Part shown: positions 5,895 through 8,008 of the stretch, piece by piece | Layout of the letters: each line of letters opens with the position of its first letter | Numbering within the stretch: position 1 is the first letter of the stretch | Source: Iamia sp964643485 | GTDB taxonomy: Bacteria > Actinomycetota > Acidimicrobiia > Acidimicrobiales > Iamiaceae | Direction of reading: 5' to 3' | Length of the DNA stretch: 8,008 nucleotides | Assembly (NCBI GenBank): GCA_964643485.1 | Contig: CAZXRA010000277.1 | Span: 1 to 8,008 of the forward strand | Program-made: the position numbers and the translations under genes | The notes under the pieces: model-generated | Databases searched by the model: none | Told to the model about the DNA's origin: nothing | Seen by the model: the letters and a program-made list of their open reading frames with translations, nothing else

Positions 5895-6538
5895 GCGGCG
5901 GCTCGTCCCGCACCATCGGCCTGGCCCCCGGCGCCCCCACCGAGGCGGCGGGCCAGGACGCGGCCAAGTACGGCACGTCCAACCCGGTGGTGCAGAAGCT
6001 GCTGAACCGCTGGATGGGGGAGATCCACGGGATCCTCGGTCCGGTCGGCGGCGTGGTGGTCGACATCGGGGTGGGCGAGGCCCTGGCCCTGGAGCGGATG
6101 ATCCCCGGGGGCTGCCCGGCGGTGGGGTTGGAGTACCGCCTCGACAAGGCCCGGGCGGCCAAGGACCGGCTGGCCTGGCTGGCCCCGACGGTCGGCGATG
6201 CGGGGATGCTGCCCTTCCCCGACGACTGCGCCGACCTGGTCACCTGCATCGAGCTGCTGGAGCACCTCCCGACGTTCCGGCCCGCTGTCGCCGAGCTGGC
6301 CCGCATCACCCGCCCCGAGGGGCGCTGCGTCGTGTCGGTGCCGTGGGAGCCCTGGTTCCGCCTGGGCAACCTGGGCCGGGGCAAGAACCTGGGCCGCCTG
6401 GGCAACGACCCGGAGCACGTCCAGGCCTTCACGCCCCGGAAGCTGGTGCGGGCCCTCCGCCGCCGCTTCCGGGACGTGGAGCTGCACCCCTGCTTCCCGT
6501 GGCTGATCGCCGAGTGCCGCGGGCCGAAGAACCCCTGA
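5891..6538 (+). CDS. Class I SAM-dependent methyltransferase (Methyltransf_11-like)
   Basis: The predicted 215-residue cytosolic protein has a short Gly/Pro-rich head and then KYGTSNPVVQKLLNRWM (26-42), a lead-in seen in actinobacterial methyltransferases near glycan genes. SAM-binding motif I is VVVDIGVGEA (55-64). The acidic end of the second strand follows (GLEYRLDKA, 79-87), then VGDAGMLPFPDDCADLVTCIELLEH across 101-125 and the post-motif strand GRCVVSVPWEPWFRLGN (144-160). The GNDPEHVQAF segment (171-180) is also characteristic. The GTG at 5891 overlaps the glycosyltransferase stop (GTGA), so translation is probably coupled. The substrate may be a sugar or lipid-linked intermediate made by its neighbours, but this is inference from context. 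The frame is open upstream to 5513, but that part is antiframe of the glycosyltransferase gene. Confidence 0.87.
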   Translation: MSGGSSRTIGLAPGAPTEAAGQDAAKYGTSNPVVQKLLNRWMGEIHGILGPVGGVVVDIGVGEALALERMIPGGCPAVGLEYRLDKARAAKDRLAWLAPTVGDAGMLPFPDDCADLVTCIELLEHLPTFRPAVAELARITRPEGRCVVSVPWEPWFRLGNLGRGKNLGRLGNDPEHVQAFTPRKLVRALRRRFRDVELHPCFPWLIAECRGPKNP

Positions 6539-6551
6539 GGAGCTGTCCCCC

Positions 6552-7049
6552 GTGTCCGCCATTGACGAGCTGCTGGCCCACAACGCCGCCTACGCCGCCA
6601 CCTTCGACGCCGCCGGCCGGGTGCGCTACCCGTCGCGGAAGCTCGTCGTGCTGGCCTGCATGGACTCCCGCCTCGACGTCTTCGGCCTCCTCGGGCTCGA
6701 CCAGGGGGAGGCCCACGTCCTCCGCAACGCCGGCGGGGTCGTCACCGACGACGCCATCCGCTCGCTCGCCATCTCCCAGCGGCTCATGGGCACCGAGGAG
6801 GTCGTCCTCATCCATCACACCGACTGCGGGATGCTCACCCTCACCGACGACCAGTTCAAGGACGACCTGGAGCGCGACACGGGGATCCGCCCGGCGTGGG
6901 CCGTCGAGTCGTTCTCCGACCTGGACGCCAACGTGCGCCAGAGCATGGCCCGCATCCGGGTCAGCCCCTTCGTCCCCCATCGGGACAAGGTGCGGGGCTT
7001 CGTCTACGACGTCGACACCGGCGCCCTGCGCGAGATCCTCCCGGCCTAG
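6552..7049 (+). CDS. Small beta-class carbonic anhydrase (Rv1284-like)
   Basis: The enzyme hydrates CO2 to bicarbonate using zinc in the cytosol. The 165-residue protein carries ACMDSRLD (35-42), giving Cys36, the Asp38-Arg40 dyad and the usual third-strand context. It also has RNAGGVVTDDAIRSL (58-72) and IHHTDCGM (87-94), giving His89 and Cys92. Cys-Asp-x-Arg with His-x2-Cys is the beta-carbonic anhydrase zinc site. Length and spacing closely resemble the short mycobacterial enzyme Rv1284 (from family knowledge, not a search). The start GTG at 6552 has GAGGAG 9 bases upstream, and this Shine-Dalgarno overlaps the end of the methyltransferase gene. The 13-base gap makes it probably the third gene of the glycosyltransferase operon, an unexpected partner for sugar enzymes. 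Short members of this subgroup sometimes have weak or untested hydratase activity, so the true substrate is less certain than the family. Confidence 0.93.
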   Translation: MSAIDELLAHNAAYAATFDAAGRVRYPSRKLVVLACMDSRLDVFGLLGLDQGEAHVLRNAGGVVTDDAIRSLAISQRLMGTEEVVLIHHTDCGMLTLTDDQFKDDLERDTGIRPAWAVESFSDLDANVRQSMARIRVSPFVPHRDKVRGFVYDVDTGALREILPA

Positions 7050-7066
7050 CTCCCCACCCCTCCCGC

Positions 7067-7113
7067 AACCCGGCACCTTTTGTTACCACCGGGGTTGGAA
7101 ATCGTGCTGGGTT
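7067..7113. terminator. Possible hairpin terminator between convergent genes
   Basis: The 80-base gap 7050-7129 separates the convergent carbonic anhydrase and GT4 genes. AACCCGGCAC (7067-7076) can pair with GTGCTGGGTT (7104-7113) as 10 base pairs with one G-U. A shorter alternative pairs CAACCC (7066-7071) with GGGTTG (7092-7097). The loop holds the only AT-rich patch (CTTTTGTTACC). No T run follows on either strand, so this is weaker than the larE/epimerase terminator. Confidence 0.35.
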
Positions 7114-7129
7114 CGTCGGGGGAGGGCGG

Positions 7130-8008
7130 TCAGCGATCGGCGGGAGGCGGGGTCGACTGGGGTGGGCTCTCGGCCCTGATCTGGTCGAGGGCATCGGCCG
7201 TGGCCCGCTGGAGGCTGTTGACCTGGTCGTTGATGGGGGTCAGCTCCCAGGCGATGACCCGGTGGATGAGGCGCTTGACGACGCTCACGCCGGGCCGGGC
7301 CGACACCGGGGCCGGGGCCTGGAGGGGACGGAGGCGGCGTACGGGGGCGGAGGCCGACACGGCGGGGGCGCCCGTCGTCGTCGTGCCCGGCACCACGGCT
7401 CCCCCCCGGGCGGCGGCGGCCCGGGCCCGGATCTCTTCCTGCACCTGGTCGCGGTCGACCGCACCGTCCCGGCCATCCCCGGTGGGCCAGGTGACGGGAG
7501 TGGCGCCCTCACCGGGAGCGGCGCCCACGGCGGCGGCCAGGGCCCGGGCCAGGCCGGCGTTGTCGTCGACCAGCACCGCCCCGGGCATGGCCTCGACCTG
7601 GTGGGCCAGGCCGCCGACCCGGGTGGCGATGACGGGGCGGCCGAAGAGGGCGGCCCGCTCGGCCACGCTGGAGGACCAGATGTGGCGGTAGGGGAGCACC
7701 ACGGTGTCACAGGCCACGATCCACCGGTCGAACATCTCGTCGCTGACGAAACCCAGGTGGACGTGGACGCCGGGCTCCCGGGCGGCGATGGCCCGCAGCT
7801 CGTTCACGTGGTCGAGGGTGGCCTGGTCGTCGACCCGGGCCGAGCCCACGATGTCGAGGCGGGCGCCCCGGCGCCCCAGGTCGGCGAAGGCCCGGGCCGC
7901 CCGGTCGAACCCCTTGTGGGGCTGGACGAAGCCGATGCAGAGGAAGACGTGCTCGTCGTCGGGGAGGCCCAGCGTGGCCCGGGCCCGGGCCCGGTCGGCC
8001 GTGGTGCG
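7130..8008 (-). CDS. GT4 family glycosyltransferase, C-terminal 292 residues, with extra C-terminal tail
   Basis: The frame is open to the right edge, so the N-terminal acceptor-binding domain and start are outside the window. The visible part is the C-terminal Rossmann domain of a GT-B fold retaining glycosyltransferase. It shows CIGFVQPHKGFDRA (24-37), LDIVGSARVDD (51-61), VHVHLGFVSDEMFDRWI (81-97) and CDTVVLPYRHIWSSSVAERAALFGRPVIATRVGG, which spans about 100-133. Glu117 sits in the nucleotide-sugar-binding loop. After about residue 170 comes a long Gly/Ala/Pro/Thr-rich stretch, mainly 202-240. A compact helical segment follows at about 243-278 (KRLIHRVIAWELTPINDQV then SLQRATADALDQI), and then a Pro/Ser end. 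That tail is not part of the GT-B fold. The protein likely adds a sugar to a cell-surface glycan at the inner membrane face. Donor and acceptor are unknown. The gene converges on the carbonic anhydrase gene. Confidence 0.88.
   Translation of the reverse strand, partial: RTTADRARARATLGLPDDEHVFLCIGFVQPHKGFDRAARAFADLGRRGARLDIVGSARVDDQATLDHVNELRAIAAREPGVHVHLGFVSDEMFDRWIVACDTVVLPYRHIWSSSVAERAALFGRPVIATRVGGLAHQVEAMPGAVLVDDNAGLARALAAAVGAAPGEGATPVTWPTGDGRDGAVDRDQVQEEIRARAAAARGGAVVPGTTTTGAPAVSASAPVRRLRPLQAPAPVSARPGVSVVKRLIHRVIAWELTPINDQVNSLQRATADALDQIRAESPPQSTPPPADR

Noticed and set aside
5869..7179. 436-codon plus-strand frame through the methyltransferase and carbonic anhydrase genes
   Set aside because: It is out of frame with two genes that have clear catalytic motifs, and its product is Arg/Pro/Gly low complexity.
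1..8008. CRISPR array, tRNA, IS ends, toxin-antitoxin or phage-like modules
   Set aside because: I read both strands for direct repeats with spacers, cloverleaf sequences, terminal inverted repeats with a transposase, and small gene pairs, and saw none.

Overview
The window is very GC-rich double-stranded bacterial DNA. It is densely coded, with strong G/C preference at third codon positions, frequent GTG starts, and Ala/Arg/Val-rich proteins. This points to a high-GC actinobacterium, and a member of Acidimicrobiia or a related class is plausible. That placement is inferred from composition and protein style; no 16S or other phylogenetic marker is present. I see eight protein genes (the first and last cut by the window edges), no rRNA or tRNA genes, no IS element, and no CRISPR array. 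No stretch over 300 bases lacks a gene.

Region 1 (2-964, +) is the 3' part of proB, glutamate 5-kinase, the first enzyme of proline synthesis, with its C-terminal PUA domain. It converges on region 2 with only 13 bases between stop codons.

Region 2 (978-3840) is a compact nickel-pincer cofactor (NPN) biosynthesis locus. larB and larC lie on the minus strand and overlap by 8 bases. larE runs divergently on the plus strand from a 63-base intergenic gap. Together LarB (pyridinium biscarboxylate synthase), LarE (sulfur insertion) and LarC (CTP-dependent nickel insertion) build the cofactor used by LarA-type racemases/epimerases. No larA-like gene is in the window. LarE has an unusual PP-loop, SGGAGS in place of the usual SGGxDS.

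Region 3 (3831-3897) is a nested inverted repeat between the convergent larE and sugar-epimerase genes. It looks like a bidirectional terminator and overlaps the larE stop codon.

Region 4 (3898-8008) is a surface-glycan-type neighbourhood. It holds a minus-strand NAD-dependent nucleotide-sugar epimerase/dehydratase (GDP-mannose dehydratase/reductase-like). Divergent from it is a plus-strand operon of a membrane-anchored GT2 glycosyltransferase, a SAM-dependent methyltransferase (4-base overlap) and a small beta-carbonic anhydrase (13-base gap). A convergent minus-strand GT4 glycosyltransferase with an odd C-terminal tail runs off the right edge. The 4816-4970 gap appears to hold two divergent promoters sharing the 10-mer CACTACGCTC, with a short palindrome between them.

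I do not see a clearly undescribed biological system. The items most worth a second look are the LarE PP-loop change, the divergent promoter/operator, the nested terminator and the GT4 tail.
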